Below, one piece after another: positions 30,304 through 38,620 of a DNA stretch of 64,000 nucleotides; the first letter of the stretch is position 1, and each line of letters opens with the position of its first letter. The stretch is from Faecalicatena orotica. Lineage in GTDB: Bacteria > Bacillota > Clostridia > Lachnospirales > Lachnospiraceae. Below the pieces are notes generated by a model. The model searched no databases. It saw nothing but the letters and a program-made list of their open reading frames with translations, and had not been told where the DNA came from. The DNA lies in NCBI RefSeq assembly GCF_003149245.1, contig NZ_QGDL01000012.1, forward strand, positions 62,001-126,000. Reading direction: 5' to 3'. The position numbers were made by a program, and so were the translations under genes.

Positions 30304-31329
30304 GTGGGACTCAAACCATCACAATACCAGGCTATCATGCGTGATTATGAACAGCGCCAGCTGAAGAACCATGATATTCTGACCAGACATTATGAAGAAG
30401 TCTATAAACAGCTGCCGGAATTTAAATCTTTAGATGATTCCATCTCCATACTTTCCGTCCAATACGGGCGCAAGCTGCTGAACGGAGATGATAAGGCGGT
30501 GGACTCATTAAAGGAAGAACTCGCCATCTTGAGGAGCAGTAAGAAAGAGCTTCTCCGGTCAGGTGGATTTCCGGATGATTATCTGGATCCGGTTTATGAC
30601 TGCAAAGACTGTAAAGATACCGGATATATCGATAATAAAAAGTGTCACTGTTTTAAAAAGGCTGTCATAGGTATTCTCTACGAACAGTCTAATCTGAACC
30701 AGATACTGGAGCAGGAAAACTTCAATACATTTTCACTGGATTATTATTCTGATAATTATATAGACAAAAAGACAGGGCGTTCTTCCAGACAGACTATGCA
30801 GGATGCCCTGAAAGTGTGTCATGATTTCGTAGATAATTTCGGGGCGGGAACCTCGAATCTGTTCCTGTATGGAGACGTAGGAGTCGGCAAGACATTCCTC
30901 TCCAACTGCATTGCAAAGGAATTAATGGACCGGGAATTTTCCGTCCTCTACTTCTCCGCATCGAAATTTTTTTCAATTTTAGCTAAAAATACATTTGACA
31001 AAAACAATATTGATGCGCAAAATATGTATGAATACATCTTTGACTGTGATTTACTGATTATAGACGATCTCGGAACAGAATTTACGAATACGTTTGTAGC
31101 TTCGCAGTTTTTTACCTGTATTAATGAACGGCTCTTAAGCCGCAAATCCACTATCATATCAACCAATCTGTCATTAGACACGCTGGCCGATTTATATACG
31201 GAGCGTTCCTTCTCAAGGATTACAAGTAATTACACAATGCTCAAGCTGATTGGTGATGATATCAGAATCAAAAAGAAATTAAAAATCAGGGAGGACCACT
31301 CATGTTACACCGAACAGAAAGAAATTTAG
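30304..31329 (+). CDS. DnaC/DnaI-type helicase-loader ATPase
   Basis: 341 residues from a GTG with AAGGAG upstream. The N-terminal half has a CKDCKDTGYID...KKCHC cysteine cluster like the zinc site of DnaI. The AAA+ half has Walker A GDVGVGKT and Walker B LLIIDDLGTE. DnaI loads the replicative helicase. An IstB-type transposon ATPase is the alternative, but the cysteine cluster and the DnaD neighbour argue for the loader. It lies 48 bases after the DnaD gene. Confidence 0.9.
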   Translation: MGLKPSQYQAIMRDYEQRQLKNHDILTRHYEEVYKQLPEFKSLDDSISILSVQYGRKLLNGDDKAVDSLKEELAILRSSKKELLRSGGFPDDYLDPVYDCKDCKDTGYIDNKKCHCFKKAVIGILYEQSNLNQILEQENFNTFSLDYYSDNYIDKKTGRSSRQTMQDALKVCHDFVDNFGAGTSNLFLYGDVGVGKTFLSNCIAKELMDREFSVLYFSASKFFSILAKNTFDKNNIDAQNMYEYIFDCDLLIIDDLGTEFTNTFVASQFFTCINERLLSRKSTIISTNLSLDTLADLYTERSFSRITSNYTMLKLIGDDIRIKKKLKIREDHSCYTEQKEI

Positions 31330-32486
31330 AGAATATTCCAGTAGGCGCATTAGGCCTGATTCCAGTTACAGGATGCGAAGAGCTTGGCGATAAAGTCAAC
31401 GACTATCTTGTAAAATGGAGAAAAGAAAGCGCTATTGTGCATAAAGACGACGTTGCCTTTTCCGGATACGAAAAAGACACCTATATCATTGATACGAAAG
31501 TGCCGAGATTCGGTTCGGGCGAAGCTAAAGGTATTATCGCTGAATCAGTGCGGGGAAAAGATCTCTATCTCATGGTCGATGTTTGCAACTACAGTGTCAC
31601 ATATTCCCTGACAGGCAATATTAATCACATGTCACCAGATGACCATTTCCAGAACTTAAAGCGTATCATCGCAGCAATCGGTGGGAAGGGCCGCCGCATC
31701 AATGTCATCATGCCGTTCTTATACGAAAGCCGCCAGCATAAGCGCAATGGCAGGGAGTCCCTCGACTGTGCACTGGCCCTTCAGGAACTTGTCCGCATGG
31801 GCGTTGACAATATCCTTACATTTGACGCGCACGACCCGAGAGTCCAGAACGCCATCCCCCTGAATGGATTCGAGACTGTCCCGTCTTCTTACCAGTTCAT
31901 CAAAGGTCTGCTCCGTAAAGAGAAGGATCTTCAGATTGACAGTGAACACATGATGATCATCAGCCCTGACGAAGGCGGCACAAACCGTGCCATTTACCTC
32001 GCCAACGTGCTCGGCCTCGACATGGGAATGTTCTACAAACGCCGCGATTATACAAGGATTGTAAACGGACGCAATCCCATTGTGGCACATGAATTCCTCG
32101 GAAGTTCTGTCGAAGGAAAAGACGTCATCATTATCGATGATATGATTTCCTCCGGGGACAGCATCATCGAGGTTGCAACCGAGTTAAAACGCAGAAAAGC
32201 AAACCGTATCTTTGCTGCCGCTACGTTTGGTCTGTTTACGAACGGTATGGAGAAGTTTGACAGGGCTTACGAAGAAGGGCTTCTGACCGGAATCCTGACA
32301 ACAAACCTGATCTACCAGACACCGGAATTGTTGTCCAAGCCTTATTATATCAACTGCGATATGAGCAAGTATATCGCGCTCCTTATTGATACACTGAACC
32401 ATGACGGTTCGATCAGTACTTTGCTGAACCCGAACGAAAGAATACAGCATGTGCTTAAGAAATATCACAATGGGGAAGAAATATAA
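31302..32486 (+). CDS. prs: Ribose-phosphate pyrophosphokinase, long variant
   Basis: 394 residues, about 80 longer than typical Prs. It keeps the metal and ribose-phosphate sites in altered form: FDAHDPRVQN, ISPDEGGTNRAIYLA and the PRPP loop IIDDMISSGDS. It makes PRPP from ribose 5-phosphate and ATP. The longer form with an extra N-terminal segment is usual in Lachnospiraceae as far as I know. The start overlaps the loader gene by 28 bases with its own GGGAGG, indicating coupled translation. Confidence 0.92.
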   Translation: MLHRTERNLENIPVGALGLIPVTGCEELGDKVNDYLVKWRKESAIVHKDDVAFSGYEKDTYIIDTKVPRFGSGEAKGIIAESVRGKDLYLMVDVCNYSVTYSLTGNINHMSPDDHFQNLKRIIAAIGGKGRRINVIMPFLYESRQHKRNGRESLDCALALQELVRMGVDNILTFDAHDPRVQNAIPLNGFETVPSSYQFIKGLLRKEKDLQIDSEHMMIISPDEGGTNRAIYLANVLGLDMGMFYKRRDYTRIVNGRNPIVAHEFLGSSVEGKDVIIIDDMISSGDSIIEVATELKRRKANRIFAAATFGLFTNGMEKFDRAYEEGLLTGILTTNLIYQTPELLSKPYYINCDMSKYIALLIDTLNHDGSISTLLNPNERIQHVLKKYHNGEEI

Positions 32487-32559
32487 ACGTTACTGTCCAG
32501 ACCGTGCCATGTACCCTGCTTTAGTATCTTTGCAGGAATGCACTGTCATGACATAATCT

Positions 32560-32604
32560 AAGAGCGGCATCAGGTATGAAATATTCGCCTGGTGCCGCTC
32601 TTTT
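32560..32604 (+). terminator. Terminator after prs
   Basis: AAGAGCGGCATCAGG pairs with CCTGGTGCCGCTCTT (one mismatch) followed by a T-rich run. It also lies close to the end of the convergent pyrophosphatase gene. Confidence 0.92.
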
Positions 32605-32644
32605 CATTTTTTATCTTAGAAAATACTGCCGCTGGCATGCTTTT

Positions 32645-34627
32645 TTAGAGCAGACCCCCTATAGAAAGGAACAACGGTGCAAACACCAGTGACACGATTG
32701 TCATGAGTTTGATCAGAATATTGATGGATGGTCCTGACGTATCTTTGAAAGGATCTCCGACTGTATCGCCGACAACCGCCGCCTTATGGGCCTCGCTTCC
32801 TTTTCCGCCGTGGTGGCCGACTTCGATGTATTTCTTTGCGTTATCCCATGCACCGCCTGAATTGGACATGAAAATCGCCATGAGGACACCCGTTACCAGT
32901 GCACCCGCCAGCATTCCGCCGAGTGACTGTGGTCCGAGGACAACCCCTACAACCAGTGGTGCCGCTACTGCCATCGCCCCCGGCAGAAGCATCTCCCGCA
33001 GTGCCGCTGTCGTGGAGATACCAACACAGGATGTGTAATCCGGCCTTTCCGTCCCCTTCATAATGCCCGGTTTTTCCCGGAACTGACGTCTTACTTCCTC
33101 TATCATCTTATAAGCCGCCTTGGACACAGATTCCATTGTAAACGCAGAGAACAAAAATGTCAGCATTCCCCCGATAAACATTCCAATAATGACACGGTAA
33201 TCCAGAATATCAATCGTATCCAGCTTTACAGCATTTGCATAGGACACAAACAGTGCAAGCGCAGTCAGAGCCGCGGAACCTATGGCAAATCCTTTTCCCA
33301 TTGCTGCTGTCGTATTTCCAACAGAATCAAGTTTATCCGTGATCTCACGGACAGACTCATCCAGCCCTGACATCTCCGCAATACCTCCGGCATTGTCCGC
33401 AATCGGGCCATATGCGTCAACCGCAACCGTGATTCCTGTCGTAGAAAGCATTCCGACTGCCGCCAGGGCAATTCCATACAGGCCGCATGCCTGATAAGCG
33501 ACAAAGATACCGACGCAGATCAGGAGCAGCGGAACCGCTGTGGACTGCATACCTACTGCTATACCACTTATGATCGTAGTTGCCGCCCCGGTCTCAGACT
33601 GTTCACCGATTCTTTTTACAAATTTATAATCTGCAGAAGTATAAACTTCTGTAATAACTCCGATTAACACACCGACAACAAGGCCTGCAATTACAGCAAC
33701 AGCCCCGCTGAAGCTTTCAAATAAAAGTCTGCTGAATATAAGAGATGCTATCACTACAAGCGCAGCCGATACATAACTCCCTGTCTTCAGCGCCTTGTGC
33801 GGACTGGAATTTTCATTTCCCCTGACGAAGAAAGTCGCAATGATGGATGCCAGAAGCCCACATGCAGCAATCACAAGCGGGAAGAGCGCTCCGGAAGCTT
33901 CATAGTACACAACGCCCAGAGTCAGGGCTGATACGAGTGAACCCACATATGACTCGAAAAGGTCCGCCCCCATCCCTGCAACATCGCCCACGTTGTCCCC
34001 TACATTATCTGCGATAACCGCCGGGTTACGCGGGTCATCCTCAGGTATTCCGGCCTCTACTTTACCGACCAGATCGGCTCCCACATCGGCAGCCTTCGTA
34101 TAGATTCCCCCGCCTACACGGGCAAACAACGCTATAGAAGACGCCCCAAGGCTGAAGCCGGATAAAATATCCACATTGCCTGTCAGTATGTACACCATGC
34201 TGACTCCCAGTGCACCGAGTCCTGCAACACACATTCCCATAACAGCGCCTCCGGAAAATGCAATAGACAGTGCTTTATTCATTCCACTCTCTTTTGCTGC
34301 ATTAGCGGTCCTGACATTAGCCTTTGTCGCCACATTCATTCCGAAATATCCTGCTAGTGTAGAGAACAATGCCCCTGCAACAAAGCAGACTGCTGTAACC
34401 CAGCTTCCGATCCCGACACCAATCAGTATAAACAGGACAGCTACAAATACAACCAGAATCTTATACTCCGCTGTCAGGAACGCGCGGGCGCCTTCGCTGA
34501 TTGCACCGGCGATCTCTTTCATTTTGTCGTTTCCGGCATCCTGTCTTCCCACCTTCACAGCCAGATAAACGGCAAAAAGAAGAGTCAGGATTCCTACCGC
34601 CGGAACCAGATACATTAACTTTTCCAT
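32645..34627 (-). CDS. hppA: Membrane-bound ion-translocating pyrophosphatase
   Basis: 660 residues, about 16 membrane segments. Pyrophosphate-binding motifs [21 protein letters not shown] and DNVGDNVGD are intact, and the C-terminal [14 protein letters not shown] is present. The motif [10 protein letters not shown] has alanine where K+-independent enzymes have lysine, so this is a K+-dependent type, most likely a sodium pump. It hydrolyses PPi and moves ions out. Start has AGGAGG. Confidence 0.95.
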   Translation of the reverse strand: MEKLMYLVPAVGILTLLFAVYLAVKVGRQDAGNDKMKEIAGAISEGARAFLTAEYKILVVFVAVLFILIGVGIGSWVTAVCFVAGALFSTLAGYFGMNVATKANVRTANAAKESGMNKALSIAFSGGAVMGMCVAGLGALGVSMVYILTGNVDILSGFSLGASSIALFARVGGGIYTKAADVGADLVGKVEAGIPEDDPRNPAVIADNVGDNVGDVAGMGADLFESYVGSLVSALTLGVVYYEASGALFPLVIAACGLLASIIATFFVRGNENSSPHKALKTGSYVSAALVVIASLIFSRLLFESFSGAVAVIAGLVVGVLIGVITEVYTSADYKFVKRIGEQSETGAATTIISGIAVGMQSTAVPLLLICVGIFVAYQACGLYGIALAAVGMLSTTGITVAVDAYGPIADNAGGIAEMSGLDESVREITDKLDSVGNTTAAMGKGFAIGSAALTALALFVSYANAVKLDTIDILDYRVIIGMFIGGMLTFLFSAFTMESVSKAAYKMIEEVRRQFREKPGIMKGTERPDYTSCVGISTTAALREMLLPGAMAVAAPLVVGVVLGPQSLGGMLAGALVTGVLMAIFMSNSGGAWDNAKKYIEVGHHGGKGSEAHKAAVVGDTVGDPFKDTSGPSINILIKLMTIVSLVFAPLFLSIGGLL

Positions 34628-35008
34628 TTCAATCCTCCTAGTCTATAATCCCTATCCATTGGCACCCGGTTCCTCCCTCACACTGAATCCCCCTTTCCTG
34701 CCGGCTGCCGCTGTAAAAGAGCTTAGTCTGAAGACCAAGCCCTTTCTCTTAATATTAATGATACTGGTTTATTTCATTTTTTGCAAGAAAAAGCGGCCAA
34801 TCCTGCAAAAAATTATGAATCTTACTAATTTTCACAGTTGACCGCTATATCATTTTATTAACTTTTGTAGCACTTTAACCAATTTTTTAATAATTTTCGT
34901 CTTTTCAAAAAATACATGCAATGCATTATTTTCTGTTCAAAACGTCATTTCCTGATTCTCAGGATACCCTCAGGTTCTCGTAAAAGCACCTGTCAGTATT
35001 TCCCCTGA
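34628..35008. other. AT-rich intergenic stretch before hppA
   Basis: 381 bases. It holds the hppA promoter (next entry). The rest is AT-rich; a short CCTGA/TCAGG palindrome near 34951 is too small to call. No gene and no clear terminator for the peptidase upstream. Confidence 0.6.
34758..34786 (-). promoter_or_regulatory. hppA promoter candidate
   Basis: Minus strand TTGCAA, 17 bases, TATCAT; about 130 bases before the start codon. Confidence 0.45.
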
Positions 35009-36097
35009 TTAGTCCTCGAAAGGAACGATGATCAGATCTTTTGTATAATCATTCAGAACTTCGCATCCATCTTCTGTGATGATTACAAGGTCTTCAATAC
35101 GAACACCAATTCCTTCGTCCGGAAGGTAGATTCCCGGCTCTACAGAGAAACACTGTCCCGGTTTGATGATGTCTTCATTTACAGAAGAAACATCGCCGAA
35201 CTCATGGTCTTCCAGTCCGATTGAATGTCCTGTTCTGTGTGTGAAGTAAGGTCCAAAACCTTTTTCTGTTATGTAGTCACGGCATGCAGCATCAACATCG
35301 CACATTCTGTTGCCAGGCTTAGCAGCTGCGATACCTCTCATGTTAGCTTCTACTACGATATCATAGATCTCTTTTGCCCTGTCAGATACTTCGCCAAGGA
35401 ATACTGTTCTTGTCATATCTGATGCATATGCATTCTTAAATCCGCCGATATCAAGGATTACACAGTCTCCGCGTTTTCCTTTTGAATCATCTGTTACATG
35501 GTGAGGGTCAGCTGCGCCCTTTGCATAAGCTGTAATCGGGTCGAAAGAAACATCTTCGCATCCAACTTCTTTGTAGATCTCGCGAACCTTTTCATTCAGC
35601 TGTCTCTCTGTCAGTCCTTTTCCTACCCACGGAATCAGCTTGTCCATTACGATATCATTCAGTCTTGAAGACTCACGCATTAACTCCTGCTCTTTTTCGT
35701 CCTTGATCATTCTAATGTAGTCAACAATCATAGAACCGTTCATGAACTTGCTTCCAGCTCCCAATTCCTGTAATCTGAGCAGGAATCTTGCCGGCCAGAT
35801 CTTATCGATTCCGATTGGTTTATCTTTTTCTACGAACTGTGACAGAATCTCAACACCATCCTGCACGTCATTGTACCATACAATCTCAACCCCAAGATCT
35901 TTTTCCTGTGGGAACAGCTCGTTGATCATCATCTTATGATTGCCGTTCACATTCAGGTACAGTGCCAATAATCTTTCCCCCGGAACAATCATCTTTCCTG
36001 TCAGCCAGAAAATAGTAAGCGGATCCGCAATAATCATCTGCGGCATATCCTTTTCCTTCATTGCGTCCAGTATTCTGTTTAACTTACCTGTGTCCAT
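35009..36097 (-). CDS. M24-family metallopeptidase (Xaa-Pro peptidase type)
   Basis: 362 residues. N-terminal creatinase-like domain (about 1-130) and C-terminal pita-bread domain with the metal ligands: Asp of VILDIGGFKNAYASDMTR (both D), His of THRTGHSIGLEDHE, Glu of FSVEPGIYL and Glu of GVRIEDLV. Family members cleave a residue before proline at the N-terminus of peptides. Cytosolic, no signal peptide. Monocistronic. Aminopeptidase P or prolidase activity cannot be told apart. Confidence 0.92.
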   Translation of the reverse strand: MDTGKLNRILDAMKEKDMPQMIIADPLTIFWLTGKMIVPGERLLALYLNVNGNHKMMINELFPQEKDLGVEIVWYNDVQDGVEILSQFVEKDKPIGIDKIWPARFLLRLQELGAGSKFMNGSMIVDYIRMIKDEKEQELMRESSRLNDIVMDKLIPWVGKGLTERQLNEKVREIYKEVGCEDVSFDPITAYAKGAADPHHVTDDSKGKRGDCVILDIGGFKNAYASDMTRTVFLGEVSDRAKEIYDIVVEANMRGIAAAKPGNRMCDVDAACRDYITEKGFGPYFTHRTGHSIGLEDHEFGDVSSVNEDIIKPGQCFSVEPGIYLPDEGIGVRIEDLVIITEDGCEVLNDYTKDLIIVPFED

Positions 36098-36155
36098 TGT
36101 AAACTCCTCCTTTTACTTGCATATTATATGCAACTTTAATAAACATACCGTTATA

Positions 36156-36184
36156 ATTGTATAGCTAATTGTGCGGTATGTCAA
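36156..36184 (-). promoter_or_regulatory. Promoter of the M24 peptidase gene
   Basis: Minus strand TTGACA, 17 bases, TACAAT; near consensus, about 60 bases before the start. Confidence 0.75.
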
Positions 36185-36205
36185 TGAGGTTTCGGGGGGA
36201 ATATT

Positions 36206-36301
36206 ATGAAATTTAAGGGAGGATGGGGACGCGATCTGGAAAAACTCGGGGCTACAAAAGAGCGGGATGATATCTTTAGCTGTCATACCGCGTCCATATA
36301 A
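36206..36301 (+). CDS. Possible 31-residue peptide
   Basis: ATG with GGGGGGA five bases upstream opens a frame of 31 codons (MKFKGGWGRDLE ... TASI). The peptide is charged and has no signal or membrane segment. It lies between the divergent peptidase and kinase genes, before the kinase promoter. I do not recognise it; it may be a gene remnant or a chance frame. Confidence 0.3.
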   Translation: MKFKGGWGRDLEKLGATKERDDIFSCHTASI

Positions 36302-36321
36302 AAGGAAAAGAAAAAAGTGTG

Positions 36322-36350
36322 TTGTTTTTGAACGGCTCGCAGTCTATAAT
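36322..36350 (+). promoter_or_regulatory. Promoter of the kinase-regulator pair
   Basis: TTGTTT, 17 bases, TATAAT; 38 bases before the chosen kinase start. Confidence 0.6.
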
Positions 36351-36388
36351 GAAGGAAAAGAAAATGCACAATGGAGGGATGGGACGGT

Positions 36389-37771
36389 ATGAGTGAGGGA
36401 AGCGTAGGAATGTGGCAGGAATGGCTCTGGTGTGTGCTGCAATTTGTTGGCCCGATGTTTCTGCGCTACTATCCATTTCGTAAAAAACTGAGAATCCCCC
36501 TGTGGGCGCTGGCGGCCATCGTCGCCTCCGTCTGGGGCGGAATTGCGCTGAGTCTGGTCTTATTCGGCTATTCGCCGGACTACTCTATGAACCTCTATTG
36601 CAGCATTGCCATCCTGATTTTTTTTCCTCTTTCCTGCATAATCATCAAAGACCGGTTTGTCAAGCATTTCTTTGTGTACCTGATGTCTTACAACCTGATG
36701 ACCGTGAGCATTGGCATTTCCCAGTTCCTGATGGAGCGGCTGGGAGGCGGATTGATGACGGCAAATCTTGCCACACTGCTTTTTTATCCCTTAACCTATC
36801 CCCTGATCTTCCATTTTCTGCACAAAGAGCTGGAGCCCGTGATGGATGTGGACGACACGAAGGTCTGGAAGATCGCCTGGGTGCCGATGCTGCTGTTCTA
36901 CCTGTTGATTGCCGTGGCCACGCCGGGGATGCTGAATGCCCGGCAGGTAAGCTATGTGCTGACACGCACGCTGTTAGGGATCTGCTGCGCCGCATTCTGC
37001 GTCATTCTGGTGATCTGCCTGAGGCATGCCAGAGAGCAGGCGGTCAGGGAGGAGGCCTTGATTCGTGTGCAGAGCCTGGCGGACATGAAGGAGGAGTTCC
37101 TTCACAACCTTTCCCACGAGCTCCAGATGCCCATTACGGTGGTGTCGGGCTTTGCACAGCTGACCGGCCGTATGATGGACGATGCCGAGATCGACCGCGC
37201 TGCGGTACGGGACAACATGCGACGGGTGGACAGCGAAGCCGGGAGGATGGAGCGGCTGGTGGTGCAGCTGCTGGATGCCGCTGCCATCGAGAGCGGCAGC
37301 TTTACTCTGAACCGGCGGGAGATGGATTTGGTGGAGCTGATAGAAACCGTGGCCCACGTTCATTTTCCGCTGATGGACAATCATGGAAATCAGGTAACGA
37401 TTGACGCACCTCCCGCTCTGCCCGCGATATATGGTGACCGGGAGCGGCTGCTGCAAGTGCTGCTGAACCTGGTTTCCAACTCTGTGAAGCACACCGTGAG
37501 CGGGATCGTCACTCTGTCGGCACGTTCGGAGGAGGACGGGATCGCAGTGGCGGTGCAGGACACCGGCGAAGGAATTGCGCCCGAGCTCCTTTCCAATCTG
37601 TTTCAGCGGTATCCGAGAAACCGGGCGGCCGGCGGAAACGGTTTGGGGCTTTATATTTGCGGACAGATCGTCTGCGCCCATGGCGGTAAAATCTTAGTGG
37701 AAAGCAGGGTTGGGGAAGGAACCAAAGTGTGCTTTACGATTCCGGCTCTGGAGGAAGAGGTGGCAGAATGA
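36389..37771 (+). CDS. Membrane histidine kinase
   Basis: 460 residues from the ATG at 36389, with GGAGGG upstream; an ATG six codons earlier overlaps that site. About six membrane segments fill residues 1-215 without a clear extracellular domain. Phospho-acceptor His243 sits in SHELQMP, where Q and M replace the usual R and T. The ATPase domain has NLVSNSVKHT, DTGEGIAP and GNGLGLYI. It phosphorylates the regulator whose start overlaps its stop by four bases. The gene is GC-richer than its neighbours. Confidence 0.88.
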   Translation: MSEGSVGMWQEWLWCVLQFVGPMFLRYYPFRKKLRIPLWALAAIVASVWGGIALSLVLFGYSPDYSMNLYCSIAILIFFPLSCIIIKDRFVKHFFVYLMSYNLMTVSIGISQFLMERLGGGLMTANLATLLFYPLTYPLIFHFLHKELEPVMDVDDTKVWKIAWVPMLLFYLLIAVATPGMLNARQVSYVLTRTLLGICCAAFCVILVICLRHAREQAVREEALIRVQSLADMKEEFLHNLSHELQMPITVVSGFAQLTGRMMDDAEIDRAAVRDNMRRVDSEAGRMERLVVQLLDAAAIESGSFTLNRREMDLVELIETVAHVHFPLMDNHGNQVTIDAPPALPAIYGDRERLLQVLLNLVSNSVKHTVSGIVTLSARSEEDGIAVAVQDTGEGIAPELLSNLFQRYPRNRAAGGNGLGLYICGQIVCAHGGKILVESRVGEGTKVCFTIPALEEEVAE

Positions 37772-38463
37772 AGGGGAAAGTAGTGCTGATGGTGGAAGAC
37801 AACGAGCACGTGCAGGAGCTCAACCGTCTGGTGTTGGAACGGGAGGGCTGTATGGTGCTGACAGCACCAAGTCTTGACGCTGCGCGGCAGATATTGGCGG
37901 GGCATCCGGTCATCGATATCGTTGTTCTGGATATTCTGCTGCCGGACGGCAGTGGGCTGGATTTTATCCCGGAATTGAAGAAGTCCACTGCTGCGCCGGT
38001 GCTGATGCTGACCAGCAGGCGGGGATATGGGGATATGGTGCAGGGCCTGACCGGAGGGGCGGATGATTACATGACTAAACCCTACCGGGTTGAGGAATTG
38101 CTGGCGCGGCTGGTCGCTCTGCTGCACAGGCGGGAGGCGGCACATGGAAACATCCGGCTGACCCGCGGCCCGCTGGTCTTGGATACGGTGGCTCAAAGAG
38201 CTTTTCTCCATGGAGAGGATATTCTATTGCAGCCCCGTGAGTATGCGGTGCTGCTCTATTTGATCCGGCACGAGGGGGAAGGCGTTCCCGCGGAGCAGCT
38301 TTTTGAGGCAGTCTGGAAGCTGCCCGCGCTGGGAAACACGAATGCGGCGAAGACTGCGGTGTCCCGTCTGCGCAGGAAGCTCTCGGGGAGCGGCTATACC
38401 ATCTCATCGGGCCGGGGGACAGGGTACTGCTTCGAGCGGGAGAATAGGAATTGCAATAGGTAA
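37768..38463 (+). CDS. OmpR-family response regulator
   Basis: 231 residues from the ATG at 37768. Receiver domain 1-120 with acidic residues 10-11, phospho-acceptor Asp55 in VVLDILLPDGSG and the lysine of DDYMTKPYR; winged-helix DNA-binding domain in the last 95 residues (PREYAVLLYLIRHEG, then TAVSRLRRKL). Partner of the preceding kinase. An 11-base-spaced direct repeat at the gene's end suggests it controls the adjacent surface-protein gene. Confidence 0.92.
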   Translation: MKGKVVLMVEDNEHVQELNRLVLEREGCMVLTAPSLDAARQILAGHPVIDIVVLDILLPDGSGLDFIPELKKSTAAPVLMLTSRRGYGDMVQGLTGGADDYMTKPYRVEELLARLVALLHRREAAHGNIRLTRGPLVLDTVAQRAFLHGEDILLQPREYAVLLYLIRHEGEGVPAEQLFEAVWKLPALGNTNAAKTAVSRLRRKLSGSGYTISSGRGTGYCFERENRNCNR

Positions 38464-38475
38464 CGAATTGGTAAC
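38459..38475 (+). promoter_or_regulatory. Direct repeat, candidate response-regulator site
   Basis: GGTAAC occurs twice with an 11-base period (38459 and 38470). OmpR/PhoB-type regulators bind such one-turn direct repeats. A TATTAT -10 candidate lies at 38514-38519 with a weak TGGAAA -35 (38491-38496), so the repeat would sit upstream of the -35 as an activator site for the surface-protein gene. Confidence 0.45.
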
Positions 38476-38620
38476 CTTCTGTACTTATCATGGAAACGGT
38501 CAGGAAAATATAGTATTATTCGCTTAGATCCATTAAACTGCGTAATATGCGCCGCCGGCAAATCCGGCATACGTATTGACGCTGAGCGCGGTTCGAATAG
38601 TGAAAGCGGGAGGAATGAAT

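Noticed and set aside
30304..31329. IstB transposon ATPase
   Set aside because: No transposase neighbour or terminal repeats; the N-terminal cysteine cluster and the adjacent DnaD-type gene favour a helicase loader.
36502..37404. A 300-codon open frame overlapping the histidine kinase in another frame
   Set aside because: It exists because the DNA is GC-rich. Its translation has no domain pattern, while the kinase frame shows clear H, N, G1 and G2 motifs.
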